Both the position numbers and the translations under genes were made by a program. Positions 9,674 through 19,345 of a stretch of DNA of 64,000 nucleotides are shown one piece after another (within the stretch, counting starts at the first letter, position 1; every line of letters begins with the position of its first letter). This DNA comes from Thermincola ferriacetica. Its GTDB lineage: Bacteria > Bacillota > Thermincolia > Thermincolales > Thermincolaceae. The notes under the pieces were generated by a model, which was not told the origin of the DNA, searched no databases, and was given only the letters and a program-made list of their open reading frames with translations. Where the stretch lies: the NCBI RefSeq assembly GCF_001263415.1, contig NZ_LGTE01000010.1, positions 33,918 through 97,917 on the forward strand, in the 5' to 3' direction.

Positions 9674-9978
9674 TCGGATTGCAACATTTTTTGATTTTTA
9701 GTGGTACGCTTTTCTGTATAGGCCTTTTCGGCGCCTTGGCGAAAAGAAATGCCATTGCCATACTGATGGGTCTTGAATTAATGCTGAATGCTGTTAATAT
9801 CAACCTCGTTGCTTTTTCAAGGTATATTACTACAGGCGACTTTACTGGCCAAGTTTTTGCAATTTTTGTTATTGCCGTAGCCGCAGCAGAGGTAGCAGTT
9901 GGTTTAGCCTTAATCGTAGCTATATACCGTGACCGGATTTCTGTTAACGTTGAAGATTTTGATTGGTTAAAATGGTAG
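9670..9978 (+). CDS. nuoK: Complex I subunit K
   Basis: A 102-residue subunit with three helices. [17 protein letters not shown] contains the conserved membrane glutamate used in proton transfer, and [18 protein letters not shown] contains the second. The length is normal for the family. Confidence 0.95.
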   Translation: MIGLQHFLIFSGTLFCIGLFGALAKRNAIAILMGLELMLNAVNINLVAFSRYITTGDFTGQVFAIFVIAVAAAEVAVGLALIVAIYRDRISVNVEDFDWLKW

Positions 9979-10013
9979 ATTATCTACTAACAAAGGTAGG
10001 TGCAAAGTAAACA

Positions 10014-11987
10014 ATGATTGATTTCGCCATACAAAATGCGTGGCTGATTCCGCTTCTACCTGTATTATCCTTCGTATTAATCGTCTTCGTTTTAAAACCC
10101 TGGCCGAAACTCAGCGCAGCTCTATCAATTGCATGCATTTTAATTTCATTTGTTCTGGCGATAAGTGTAGGCCTGGGTGTTTTCCACGCGGAAAGCCCGA
10201 TTACAGCGGAACACCCCTTTAAGCAAGCAGTCACGTGGTTTAGTATGCCGGGACTGGAAATCGAAATGGGGGTACAGATTGACCCGACATCGGCAATGAT
10301 GTTGTTTGTCGTAACATTAATTGCTTCCTTGGTACAGATTTACTCCCTTGGTTATATGCACGGAGACCCGAACTTTTCCGTATTTTACTCCTACCTGTCA
10401 TTGTTCGCGGCCTCTATGCTGGGTTTGGTTATTGCTCCCAACCTGTTACAGATGTTTATTTTCTGGGAATTGGTAGGTTTGTGTTCTTACCTCTTGATCG
10501 GTTTTTGGTGGCATAAATATTCAGCCCGTGAAGCTGCCAAAAAGGCTTTTATCACTACCAGAACCGGTGACTTCGGTTTACTGATGGGTATCCTGTTGTT
10601 GCAAATCAATTTCGGGACTCTCGATTTGCAAAAGCTAGGAGAAATGATCCCTAACTTTACACAGTACACCAGTCTTACAGCGGCTGGATTAACGGCTATT
10701 GCCATGATATTGTTCCTTGGTCCTATTGGTAAATCGGGTCAGTTCCCACTGCACGTTTGGCTGCCCGATGCCATGGAGGGCCCGACACCGGTATCAGCGT
10801 TGATTCACGCTGCTACAATGGTTGTTGCCGGCGTCTACCTGGTAGGACGTATTCTGGTTTTGTTTAAGACTGTACCTGCAGCCATGCTATTGGTTGCAGT
10901 AGTCGGTGGATTTACAGCCTTTTTTGCCGCATCAATAGCCTTCACTCAAATAGAGATGAAAAAGATCCTGGCTTACTCTACTGTCAGCCAGTTGGGTTAT
11001 ATGATGCTGGCCTTAGGTGCAGGCGGTTTGACAGCCAGCATGTTCCACCTGATGACCCATGCATTCTTTAAGGCGTTGATGTTCCTCGGTGCAGGTAGTG
11101 TTCTCCACGCTATGCATAATGAGGCCAACATTTGGAAGTACGGCGGCTTGAAGAAAAAGATGCCGATTACTTACTGGACCTTTTTCATAGGTTGTCTGGC
11201 TATTGCAGGGATTCCGCCCTTTGCAGGATTTTTCAGTAAGGACCTGATATTGGAAACAGTATTGGCCAACTCTTCTTTCCATCATGCAACCGGTCCCTAT
11301 GCGGGAGCCTATTCAATACTGTTCATTTTGGGCACATTAACGGCAATGATGACTGCCTTCTATATGTTCAGGATGTTTTTCATTTGCTTCCATGGCGAGC
11401 AAAGAGACAGCCATTTCCATCCCCATGAAGCGCCCTTTTCCATGGCTTTACCGCTGGTTGTATTAGCAGTGTTGTCAGTGGTTGGCGGATGGGTTGGAAC
11501 TCCCTGGACACACGGAGCCGAGAATTTTGCTTATTACATCCGGTTTGGCGAATATGAACCAATTCATGCTAATGTTCCGCTGATAGCGTTGTCCGTTGCT
11601 GTGGCACTAATCGGTATTATCGGCGCCTTCATGGTATACGGTAGAAAAACCGTTATGGAGGAACCACTGGCCAAGCTGGGCATAATCTACAAACTGTCTT
11701 ACAACAAATTCTATATTGATGAAATTTACCTCTGGCTAATCCATAATATTCTGGACGGGGTAGGTAGGATTCTGTACTGGGTTGACATTGTAATTGTTGA
11801 CAATATTGTTAACGGTGTAGGATTAGCCGCAAAGATTCTTGGCAGTATCCTGAGAAGAACTGAAACAGGAAAACTGCAGCATTATGCTCTGGTCCTGTTT
11901 GCTGCGGTGGTAGTTATCGTTTTGGTCCTGGCTTTTAACGGCGATTCCACTACTGCAGCTGCCCTGTTGTTAGGAGGTGGCAGGTAA
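10014..11987 (+). CDS. nuoL: Complex I subunit L (antiporter-like)
   Basis: A 657-residue subunit with about 16 membrane helices and a long C-terminal lateral helix. FWELVGLCSYLLIGFW contains the key glutamate, and GKSGQFPLHVWLPDAMEGPT and STVSQLGYMMLALG contain the channel lysine and the discontinuous helix. It overlaps nuoM by one base (TAATG). Confidence 0.96.
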   Translation: MIDFAIQNAWLIPLLPVLSFVLIVFVLKPWPKLSAALSIACILISFVLAISVGLGVFHAESPITAEHPFKQAVTWFSMPGLEIEMGVQIDPTSAMMLFVVTLIASLVQIYSLGYMHGDPNFSVFYSYLSLFAASMLGLVIAPNLLQMFIFWELVGLCSYLLIGFWWHKYSAREAAKKAFITTRTGDFGLLMGILLLQINFGTLDLQKLGEMIPNFTQYTSLTAAGLTAIAMILFLGPIGKSGQFPLHVWLPDAMEGPTPVSALIHAATMVVAGVYLVGRILVLFKTVPAAMLLVAVVGGFTAFFAASIAFTQIEMKKILAYSTVSQLGYMMLALGAGGLTASMFHLMTHAFFKALMFLGAGSVLHAMHNEANIWKYGGLKKKMPITYWTFFIGCLAIAGIPPFAGFFSKDLILETVLANSSFHHATGPYAGAYSILFILGTLTAMMTAFYMFRMFFICFHGEQRDSHFHPHEAPFSMALPLVVLAVLSVVGGWVGTPWTHGAENFAYYIRFGEYEPIHANVPLIALSVAVALIGIIGAFMVYGRKTVMEEPLAKLGIIYKLSYNKFYIDEIYLWLIHNILDGVGRILYWVDIVIVDNIVNGVGLAAKILGSILRRTETGKLQHYALVLFAAVVVIVLVLAFNGDSTTAAALLLGGGR

Positions 11988-13516
11988 TGGATTTCCCGAT
12001 ACTGACGACGATTTTACTGGCGCCAATAATCGGTGCCCTGATAAACGTTTTCATACCCAAGGAAGAAGCAAAAACCATTAAAATAGTTTCTGCTATTTCC
12101 ACCTTCATTTCCCTTGCTCTGACCGTTGTGATTTTTGTAATCTATTACAAAAACCACCTCGGTGGCGGCTACCAGTTTACCGAAACAATTCCCTGGGTGC
12201 CTGATTTAGGTGTAACTTATGCTCTGGGGGTTGACGGTTTAAGTTTACCATTGCTGTTACTGACCAACCTGATTGGTTTTACGGCAGTTTACTCCTCATG
12301 GAGTATCGACAACAGGCCGAAAGAGTTCTTTATCCTGTTGCTTATCCTGATAGCCGGTGTAATGGGAACATTTATTGCCCGTGATCTGTTCATATTCTTC
12401 CTCTTCTATGAAGTAGTGGTTATTCCCATTTACATCATGGTTATCATCTGGGGTAGTCAGAGTAAGCAAAAACCGGTTACCAAGGAATATGCCGGTATGA
12501 AACTTACTATTTACCTGTTGATAGGTAGCGCTTTCCTGTTGGCCGGTCTGATTTGGATGTATGTTACCGCTGCTGACATACTGGGCGCTCCGACCTTTGC
12601 CATCGACCAATTGGCTAAGGCCAACTTCAGCTATGAATTCCAGGTAGTTGTGTTTGGTATGATGGCTTTTGGTTTCACCACGCTGTTGTCCATGTTTCCG
12701 TTCCATTCCTGGTCACCTGACGGTTACGCCGGCGCGCCGACTGCAGTCAGTATGATTCACGCCGGAGTATTGAAGAAAATCGGTGGCTACGGTTTAATCA
12801 GGATTGGCTTATTTGTTCTTCCACTCGGTGCCAAGTTCTGGGCTCCCGTGATTGCCATCCTTGCTGTAGGAAACGTAGTATACGCCGCGTTAATCTGTCT
12901 GGCTCAGAAAGATATGAAATACGTTGTCGGTTATTCATCGGTGAGCCACATGGGCTTCGTACTGATCGGGGTTGCTTCCCTGAATATTATCGGTCTCAAC
13001 GGAGCAGTTGCGAACATGTTTGCGCATGGTGTAATGTCAGCTCTGTTCTTCTCTATGATCGGTTTCCTCTATGGAAGCACCCATACCAGGTATATTCCTG
13101 ACTTGGGCGGTCTGGCCCACCAGATGCCGCGTGCAGCCGTAGGATTTGTAATGGCTGCTATGGCTTCCGCCGGTCTGCCGGGATTAGTTAGCTTCGTTCC
13201 TGAGTTCACGGTTTTCGTAGGAGTTTTCCAGGTGCCTGAATACAGGGCCTTGGCTATAATAGCTCTTACCGGGGTAATTTTGGGCGCTGTCTACGTGCTC
13301 AGAATGGTGGCCAATGTACTCTTCGGACCCAGGAAAGAAGAATTCGACCACCTGGAAGATGCCAAAGGTCCGGCCATGGTACCGATTGTTGTTCTTGGTG
13401 CCGCTCTGGTACTCTTCGGCGTATTCCCCTCCTTAATTATGGACATGGTTAACTCCGGCATGGCGCCGATAGCTGCCAAACTTGCTGAGGCCGTTAAGAT
13501 AGGGGGGAACTTCTAA
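11987..13516 (+). CDS. nuoM: Complex I subunit M (antiporter-like)
   Basis: A 509-residue subunit with about 14 helices. FLFYEVVVIPIYIMVIIWG contains the pump glutamate, MFPFHSWSPDGYAGAPT and YSSVSHMGFVLIG are the other conserved segments. Its stop overlaps the start of nuoN by one base, so the last three subunits are translationally linked. Confidence 0.96.
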   Translation: MDFPILTTILLAPIIGALINVFIPKEEAKTIKIVSAISTFISLALTVVIFVIYYKNHLGGGYQFTETIPWVPDLGVTYALGVDGLSLPLLLLTNLIGFTAVYSSWSIDNRPKEFFILLLILIAGVMGTFIARDLFIFFLFYEVVVIPIYIMVIIWGSQSKQKPVTKEYAGMKLTIYLLIGSAFLLAGLIWMYVTAADILGAPTFAIDQLAKANFSYEFQVVVFGMMAFGFTTLLSMFPFHSWSPDGYAGAPTAVSMIHAGVLKKIGGYGLIRIGLFVLPLGAKFWAPVIAILAVGNVVYAALICLAQKDMKYVVGYSSVSHMGFVLIGVASLNIIGLNGAVANMFAHGVMSALFFSMIGFLYGSTHTRYIPDLGGLAHQMPRAAVGFVMAAMASAGLPGLVSFVPEFTVFVGVFQVPEYRALAIIALTGVILGAVYVLRMVANVLFGPRKEEFDHLEDAKGPAMVPIVVLGAALVLFGVFPSLIMDMVNSGMAPIAAKLAEAVKIGGNF

Positions 13517-14955
13517 TGGCTGGGATCAATTACGGCTTATTGAGCGTAGAAGCATTAACAGCCCTTCTGGCATTAGTTGTACTGGTTGTGGGCCTGCTGG
13601 TTCCGAAACAGTCAAGGTACGGCCTGGGATACTTGATTACTTTTGGTCTGGCGGGAATTCTGGCTTTTACCTTTACCCAGTACGGTATTAACTCTTCAAC
13701 TCTTAACAAAATGTTCATTCTGGATGACTTTGCAGTATACTTCAAGCAGTTATTTCTTGTTGCCGCAATTCTGGTATCGATGGCTTCCGTGCAATATGTA
13801 AAAAAGATGGAATATTATTACGGTGAGTTCTATGTGCTCATTGTATTTGCCACACTTGGCATGATGCTCATGGCTTCTGCCGGCGACCTGATTACCCTGT
13901 ATCTTGCCCTGGAGCTTATGACTATTACCTTCTATATCCTGACCGGATTTAAGAAAGAAGATCATAAGTCTGCCGAAGCAGGTGTTAAATACCTGATTCT
14001 CGGGGCAATGTCGTCAGGTATTCTCTTATACGGTTTGAGCTTGGTTTATGGTTTTACCGGAACAACTATTATTGCTGATGTTGCTACCAAAATTGCCGGT
14101 AACGGTGCGGAACCGGCTGTAGTACTGGGACTGGTTTTACTGGTAGCAGGATTTGGTTTCAAGATTTCCTCCGTACCTTTCCAAATGTGGTCGCCGGATG
14201 TATACGAAGGAGCTCCTACTCCGGTAACGGCATTCCTAGCTGTTGGTTCTAAAGCAGCTGCCTTTGCCGCTATCCTCCGGGTGTTCCTCGTAGCATTCCC
14301 GGATCTGGCCGTACACTGGAAAGTGCTGTTTGCGGTTCTTTCAGCCCTTACCATTATCATTGGCAACCTGGTGGCTATTCCGCAGACTAACATCAAGAGA
14401 ATGCTTGCTTACTCCAGTATTGCGCAAGCCGGATATATTATGACCGGTCTTGTAGCAGCCAATGAACTTGGCGCTAAAGGCGTTGCCTTTTACGGTATGC
14501 TTTATGTTTTTGCTACAATCGGCGCTTTTACAGTTGTTATGAATTTTTATGCGAAAACCGGTAGTGATGAAATTAAGGATTATGCCGGATTGGCCCAGAG
14601 ATCACCTTTGATGGCTGCAGTCTTAACCGTTTGCTTGCTGTCAATGGCCGGTATTCCTCCATTGGCCGGTTTCGCCGGTAAGTTTTACCTGTTTTCCGCT
14701 GTTGTAGGGCAGGGTTACCTTTGGTTGGCCATTATCGGTCTGATTATGAGTATGGCGTCTGTATACTACTATCTGTCGGTAGTTAAAGTAATGTATATGG
14801 CTGATCCTGCTGATAACAGTGCAATACCCATCAACGCTGCATCAAAATTCACTCTTATAGCTTGCCTAGTCATTACTGCTTACCTGGGTGTTCGACCCGC
14901 AGAGTTGGCTGCCCTGGCCAATAAAGCTGCGGCAGCGCTCTTTAGCTTAATGTAA
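13516..14955 (+). CDS. nuoN: Complex I subunit N (antiporter-like)
   Basis: A 479-residue subunit with about 14 helices. LYLALELMTITFYILTGF contains the conserved glutamate. VPFQMWSPDVYEGAPTPVTA and AYSSIAQAGYIMTGL match the antiporter fold. It is the last gene of the operon. No nuoE, nuoF or nuoG lies on either side, so the enzyme must take electrons from something other than a standard NADH module. Confidence 0.96.
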   Translation: MAGINYGLLSVEALTALLALVVLVVGLLVPKQSRYGLGYLITFGLAGILAFTFTQYGINSSTLNKMFILDDFAVYFKQLFLVAAILVSMASVQYVKKMEYYYGEFYVLIVFATLGMMLMASAGDLITLYLALELMTITFYILTGFKKEDHKSAEAGVKYLILGAMSSGILLYGLSLVYGFTGTTIIADVATKIAGNGAEPAVVLGLVLLVAGFGFKISSVPFQMWSPDVYEGAPTPVTAFLAVGSKAAAFAAILRVFLVAFPDLAVHWKVLFAVLSALTIIIGNLVAIPQTNIKRMLAYSSIAQAGYIMTGLVAANELGAKGVAFYGMLYVFATIGAFTVVMNFYAKTGSDEIKDYAGLAQRSPLMAAVLTVCLLSMAGIPPLAGFAGKFYLFSAVVGQGYLWLAIIGLIMSMASVYYYLSVVKVMYMADPADNSAIPINAASKFTLIACLVITAYLGVRPAELAALANKAAAALFSLM

Positions 14956-14968
14956 TAGACGGGAGTGA

Positions 14969-14997
14969 GGGGCCTGGTTAATCAGGCCCCTTTCTTT
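14969..14997 (+). terminator. Terminator of the nuo operon
   Basis: GGGGCCTG (14969-14976) pairs with CAGGCCCC (14983-14990), followed by TTTCTTT. The ribosome binding site of yraN begins at 14998, right at its end, so read-through would give a ready-to-translate yraN message. Confidence 0.85.
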
Positions 14998-15007
14998 GGA
15001 GGTAAAA

Positions 15008-15367
15008 ATGAGTAAAGCAAGGTTGGAACTTGGTCGGAAAGGTGAAGAGTTGGCTGCAGAATATTTACAAAGGAAAGGTTTTCGCATAATTAAGCAAAAT
15101 TACCGCTGCTTTTTTGGGGAAATTGATATTGTTGCAGTCGATAAAGAATATCTTGTTTTTGTTGAAGTCAGGACGAAGTCATCTGCCAAGTTCGGTACGC
15201 ATGCCGAATCTATAACTTCCAGGAAAATCCAGAAAATTCGCCGGGTAGCCGAATGCTTCCTCACATGCTTTCCCGAACAGGTCAACAGAAAAATGCGTTT
15301 TGATTTTGTTGGTGTAAACCTGAAGTCGGACAAACCGCAGATTGAACATTACGCGGGAGTGTTTTAA
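15008..15367 (+). CDS. yraN: UPF0102 family nuclease-fold protein
   Basis: A 119-residue protein of the YraN family with a restriction-endonuclease-like fold, usually next to rnhB or comM. GRKGEELAAEYLQRKGFRII, YRCFFGEIDIVAVDKE and LVFVEVRTKSS form the Glu...Asp...ExK core. GGAGGT at 14998-15003 supports the ATG at 15008. The biochemical role remains unsettled. Confidence 0.9.
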   Translation: MSKARLELGRKGEELAAEYLQRKGFRIIKQNYRCFFGEIDIVAVDKEYLVFVEVRTKSSAKFGTHAESITSRKIQKIRRVAECFLTCFPEQVNRKMRFDFVGVNLKSDKPQIEHYAGVF

Positions 15368-15449
15368 TGTTTTTTTCTTAAAAAAAAAGGAAAAACAGCC
15401 GGATCAAATATATTATACCGCGTGTGTATAAAAAGGTGGTGAATGTGAA

Positions 15450-16994
15450 ATGCTTGCGGCAGTGAACAGTGCAGTAGTTGTAGGTCTACAGGCTGTTCCG
15501 GTTACTGTGGAAGTTGATGTTTCCAACGGTCTTCCTTCATTTGATGTAGTCGGTCTTCCCGATACGGCTGTGCGTGAAGCCAGGGAGCGGGTTAGGGCAG
15601 CTATAAAAAATTCCGGTTACGAATTTCCTTTGCAAAGGATAACCGTTAATCTGGCGCCGGCTGACATTAAGAAAGAAGGGGTCGTTTTGGATGTGGCTAT
15701 TGCTTTGGGTATTCTCGGGGCCACCGGGCAAATATTCAGCCAGGGGTTAAAGAATATGTACGTAGTAGGTGAGCTATCCCTCGATGGAACGATCAGGCCT
15801 GTTAACGGTGTATTGTCGGTGGCCTTAATGGTTGGCAGGCAAAAAGGTTGGGGCGCCATAAAAAAATTGGCGGTTCCGTTAGATAATTACTATGAAGGAG
15901 CGTTGGTTGAGAAAATTGAAATTACGCCCGCGCCTGACCTGGCGACCTTAATAAGGTACATCCAAGAAGAGGATGCTCCAAAACCGCCCGAAAAAAAGAT
16001 CTCAGGTAGCGAGGAATATAGTGAAACAAAACCCCTCGATTTTTCTGATGTCCATGGGCAGCATTTAGCTAAAAGGGCGCTGGAAATTGCCGCTGCCGGC
16101 GGGCATAATATAATTTTGATTGGTACCCCTGGAGCGGGAAAAACAATGCTGGCAAAAAGGCTGACTACTATTATGCCTACAATGACCCTGGAAGAATCAT
16201 TAGAAGTGACCCAAATTTACAGTGTGGCCGGACTTCTGCCTAAGGGGCAGCCGCTTATTACAACCAGGCCTTTTCGCGCACCTCACCACACTGCGTCTGC
16301 TAACAGCATAATTGGCGGGGGCAGGATTCCCGTCCCGGGCGAAATCAGCTTAGCCCATAACGGCATATTGTTTCTTGACGAGTTTCCGGAGTATAAGAGG
16401 GACGTACTGGAGGCTCTTCGGCAACCCCTGGAAGACGGTAAGGTATTGATTTCCCGCGTTAATGCGGCTGTTACCTACCCAGCTAACATTATGCTGGTAG
16501 CTGCTATGAACCCTTGTCCTTGTGGTTACCTGGGTGATATAAAAAAAGAGTGCCTTTGTACGCCACCGCAAATTATGCGCTACCGGAACAGGTTGTCGGG
16601 GCCGCTTTTGGACAGGATAGATATGCACATTGATGTGCCGCGTTTAGAAATAGATGATATCATGAAAAACGAGAAGGGGGAGCCTTCAAGGGAAATCAGA
16701 AAGCGGGTCGAACAAGCCAGAGCTATACAACTGGCAAGGTTGAAGTCGGCTAAGGTATATTGCAATGCCCGCATGGGCCCGCAAGATATAAAAAGGTACT
16801 GTCATCCAAACAAATCGGCTCAAAAGCTGCTCAAGGAATCTTTTGAAAAGCTTAATCTGAGCGCGAGGGCTTATAACAAGGTGCTGAAAGTGGCCAGGAC
16901 CATAGCCGATTTAGCCGGCAAAGCTGAGATTGAAGACCTGCATGTTGCTGAAGCCCTGCAGTTCAGAACCATGGATCGACGGTACTGGGAATAA
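15450..16994 (+). CDS. comM: YifB/ComM-family Mg-chelatase-like AAA+ ATPase
   Basis: A 514-residue protein. Residues 1-180 form the Lon-like N-terminal domain (VDVSNGLPSFDVVGLPD). The Walker A motif GTPGAGKTML is at about 225-234 and the Walker B motif LFLDEFPE follows. A C-rich loop (NPCPCGYLGDIKKECLC) may bind a metal. ComM is a branch-migration helicase in natural transformation; the same family is widespread in bacteria not known to be competent. The ribosome binding site is AAGGTGGTGA, and yraN lies upstream. Confidence 0.92.
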   Translation: MLAAVNSAVVVGLQAVPVTVEVDVSNGLPSFDVVGLPDTAVREARERVRAAIKNSGYEFPLQRITVNLAPADIKKEGVVLDVAIALGILGATGQIFSQGLKNMYVVGELSLDGTIRPVNGVLSVALMVGRQKGWGAIKKLAVPLDNYYEGALVEKIEITPAPDLATLIRYIQEEDAPKPPEKKISGSEEYSETKPLDFSDVHGQHLAKRALEIAAAGGHNIILIGTPGAGKTMLAKRLTTIMPTMTLEESLEVTQIYSVAGLLPKGQPLITTRPFRAPHHTASANSIIGGGRIPVPGEISLAHNGILFLDEFPEYKRDVLEALRQPLEDGKVLISRVNAAVTYPANIMLVAAMNPCPCGYLGDIKKECLCTPPQIMRYRNRLSGPLLDRIDMHIDVPRLEIDDIMKNEKGEPSREIRKRVEQARAIQLARLKSAKVYCNARMGPQDIKRYCHPNKSAQKLLKESFEKLNLSARAYNKVLKVARTIADLAGKAEIEDLHVAEALQFRTMDRRYWE

Positions 16995-17017
16995 AATGAG
17001 TTGTTTACTCTGGAGTG

Positions 17018-17084
17018 GGACTTAAATCTCGACCGGTCCACGCCCCGCGTGAGCGGGAGTGGCTAACCGGGCGAGATTTCGTCC
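17018..17084. other. Long GNRA-capped hairpin between converging genes
   Basis: Nested pairings run GGAC (17018-17021)/GTCC (17081-17084), AAATCTCG (17024-17031)/CGAGATTT (17072-17079), CCGGT (17033-17037)/ACCGG (17066-17070), CCAC (17038-17041)/GTGG (17059-17062) and CCCGC (17044-17048)/GCGGG (17053-17057), capped by GTGA. There is no T tract on either side. It lies downstream of comM and of the small gene on the opposite strand. It could be a structured RNA, a processing site or a palindromic repeat. Confidence 0.6.
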
Positions 17085-17119
17085 TTGAGCGGAAGAATAA
17101 TATGCCCTCCCTTTTTTGT

Positions 17120-17344
17120 TTATTTTTTCATATTATTTTGTATCTGCTGAACGGCCTGTTGGTCCACCTGCTTATGCAGGACCAGATTATTTTGTAACTG
17201 GGATAGTTTATCCTTGGTCATTTGCTGTTCCAATTTTTTGGTGACAACAGGTTCAACAACTGCAAACATGGCCCGGTATAAGATATAAACTGTAACACTA
17301 CCACCAAGTAACAAGAGCAGTGCAGCTAATATTTTACCTTCCAT
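17120..17344 (-). CDS. Small membrane-anchored protein of unknown function
   Basis: A 74-residue protein with one N-terminal transmembrane helix (about residues 4-28, MEGKILAALLLLLGGS onward) and a polar, Gln/Asn-rich C-terminal helix likely to form a coiled coil. GGAGGT seven bases upstream of the ATG supports the start. Family not recognised. It converges on comM across the long hairpin. Confidence 0.65.
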   Translation of the reverse strand: MEGKILAALLLLLGGSVTVYILYRAMFAVVEPVVTKKLEQQMTKDKLSQLQNNLVLHKQVDQQAVQQIQNNMKK

Positions 17345-17585
17345 GCAATACCTCCGTTTCAATTTAGCTTTAAGCTTTTTTAGTTTACCCATTATTACGG
17401 AAAAAATTTGAGTATCCTTTAAAAGTCACAAAAAAACCGTTGACTATTCAAAAATGACCGATTAAGGGAAAAGTAATTTCTTTCATAAAGTTTTCCGTTA
17501 AAATTAAAATAATAATGAAACGTTAAGATTTGGCTTCTTTATGGGGAAAACAGGTATTGGGGAGAAAAAGCGGAGGGACCAATTT

Positions 17586-19283
17586 ATGTTGTCGCCTGAA
17601 AAACGCTTTGACATTTTGAAATTGGATAATATGAGGCTGTTGGATAAGTTAAACGACAGTATTTTATTTGTGGATCGAATGGGTAATATCGTTTTTATGA
17701 ACCGGGCCTTTAAAGATAAGTTTAATAAAGGCGCCGATGTTATCCAGTTTCCCATCCAAAAGGTTTTTCCCAATATAAAATTTGATTTCTCCAAAAAACA
17801 TAATAAATTCCAAAAGTTAAAGACTCTATATCAAGGTGTGGAATGGGAACTGACCATAACTAAAGTGGAAAAAGACCACGATTATATTGGAGCCTGGGTT
17901 ATTATCACGGAAGCTGTAGACTATACTGGTTGTGACCACCATCTAACTTTTCCAGTCAATACAAAGGTATTTGATAGTATAACGGACGCTGTGGCAGTTG
18001 TGGATCGTAATTTTAAAATAGTTTACATAAATAGGACATTTGCCGATTTACTGGGTTTTGTGCCAGAAGAATTACGTGGCCAGGACTGCCGGCCATTGTT
18101 AAAAGGAATTGAAAAGTACGTGCGTAATGGTATTGAAAAGGGTATGATTGACCTTGATGCATCCCCCGTAGCAGGGGAACCTGTAGACATAATGATTTAC
18201 CCCTTGGGCTCCGGGCGGGTGGTATTATTGATTATCAATGGCAGAAAACTATCTAACGCTTTTCAATACAAGGTCAGGATCCTGAATAGCAAAATTGCCT
18301 ATTATCAGGAGCAATTGGCCCAGGTCACAGGAGCCAAATACAAACTTAAAAATGTAATTGGAACAAGTAAGCAGGTCAAAATTTTAAAGGAAAACATAAA
18401 AAAGATGGCCTGCAGTAATTGCACTGTCCTACTGAGGGGAGAAAGAGGTAGCGGCAAAGAATTTATGGCTAGGGTTCTGCATAGTGAAGGGACCCGTAAA
18501 TTTGGCCCCTTTGTGAAAGTAAAATGTTCTTTTCTTTCTAAAAACGCGGATAAAAACGAACTTTTTTTTACGAAGTCCGTTTTTGTTGACGGTGAACAAG
18601 CTTCCGAGCGGATGGGGAAATTGGAACTAGCCGATAAAGGAACAATTTTTCTGGAAGATATAGCTGACCTTTCTCTCGAGGTGCAGAATAAACTGTTACA
18701 GTTTTTGCAAACTAAAAAAATTCGCGGGGCTGACGGAAAAGGAAAGAAAGTAGATGTCCGTATTATTGCTGCTACCAGCAGAAATTTAGAAGAACTTGTT
18801 AAAAGAGACTTGTTTCTGGAACACCTATATCACCGTTTAAATGTTTTGAGTTTTTCCTTGCCTCCTCTACGAGACCGACGAGAGGATATACTGCCATTGT
18901 TTTTGTACTTTGTCAAAAGGTACGCTGAGCAGGCCGGAATAGGAGGACAACCGAAAATACCCCCGGAAACTTATGAACTTTTATTTAATCACGACTGGCC
19001 TGGCAACGTCGATGAATTAAAGGAGATAGCAAAGAAGACTGTGAATTCCCTGGAAAGTCCCGTAATTGCGGTCGAGAAGGTTCCTGTATATTTAAATAAA
19101 GTTTTTGACAATGGCGCCGGTCATCTAACCCTTAAACAGATCTTAGATGAAACGGAGAAATTGGTTTTAATGCAAACTTTACAGAGAACCGCCGGCAACA
19201 AAGTGAAAGCAGCCAAGATACTTGGAATATCCAGGGCGGGTCTTTACCAAAAGCTGGAAAAACACTCCCTGCTTGACGAATAA
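17586..19283 (+). CDS. PAS-AAA+-Fis transcriptional regulator without a GAFTGA loop
   Basis: A 565-residue regulator laid out like sigma-54 activators. Two PAS-like domains (about 20-105, 125-220) precede an AAA+ core with Walker A GERGSGKE near 285 and a Walker B-like GTIFLEDI near 351, where Glu-Asp replaces the usual Asp-Glu. A Fis-type helix-turn-helix, KVKAAKILGISRAGLYQKL, ends the protein. The region after NELFF, where GAFTGA should stand, reads TKSVFVDGEQASERMGKLEL instead. It may thus act without sigma-54, as TyrR does. CGGAGGG at 17571-17577 sets the start over an upstream ATG at 17541. Confidence 0.85.
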   Translation: MLSPEKRFDILKLDNMRLLDKLNDSILFVDRMGNIVFMNRAFKDKFNKGADVIQFPIQKVFPNIKFDFSKKHNKFQKLKTLYQGVEWELTITKVEKDHDYIGAWVIITEAVDYTGCDHHLTFPVNTKVFDSITDAVAVVDRNFKIVYINRTFADLLGFVPEELRGQDCRPLLKGIEKYVRNGIEKGMIDLDASPVAGEPVDIMIYPLGSGRVVLLIINGRKLSNAFQYKVRILNSKIAYYQEQLAQVTGAKYKLKNVIGTSKQVKILKENIKKMACSNCTVLLRGERGSGKEFMARVLHSEGTRKFGPFVKVKCSFLSKNADKNELFFTKSVFVDGEQASERMGKLELADKGTIFLEDIADLSLEVQNKLLQFLQTKKIRGADGKGKKVDVRIIAATSRNLEELVKRDLFLEHLYHRLNVLSFSLPPLRDRREDILPLFLYFVKRYAEQAGIGGQPKIPPETYELLFNHDWPGNVDELKEIAKKTVNSLESPVIAVEKVPVYLNKVFDNGAGHLTLKQILDETEKLVLMQTLQRTAGNKVKAAKILGISRAGLYQKLEKHSLLDE

Positions 19284-19345
19284 TAAACCAGATGGTATTA
19301 TTTAAAAATGTGGAAAGGATTAGCGGCAGTCGAGGGGGGAAAGGC

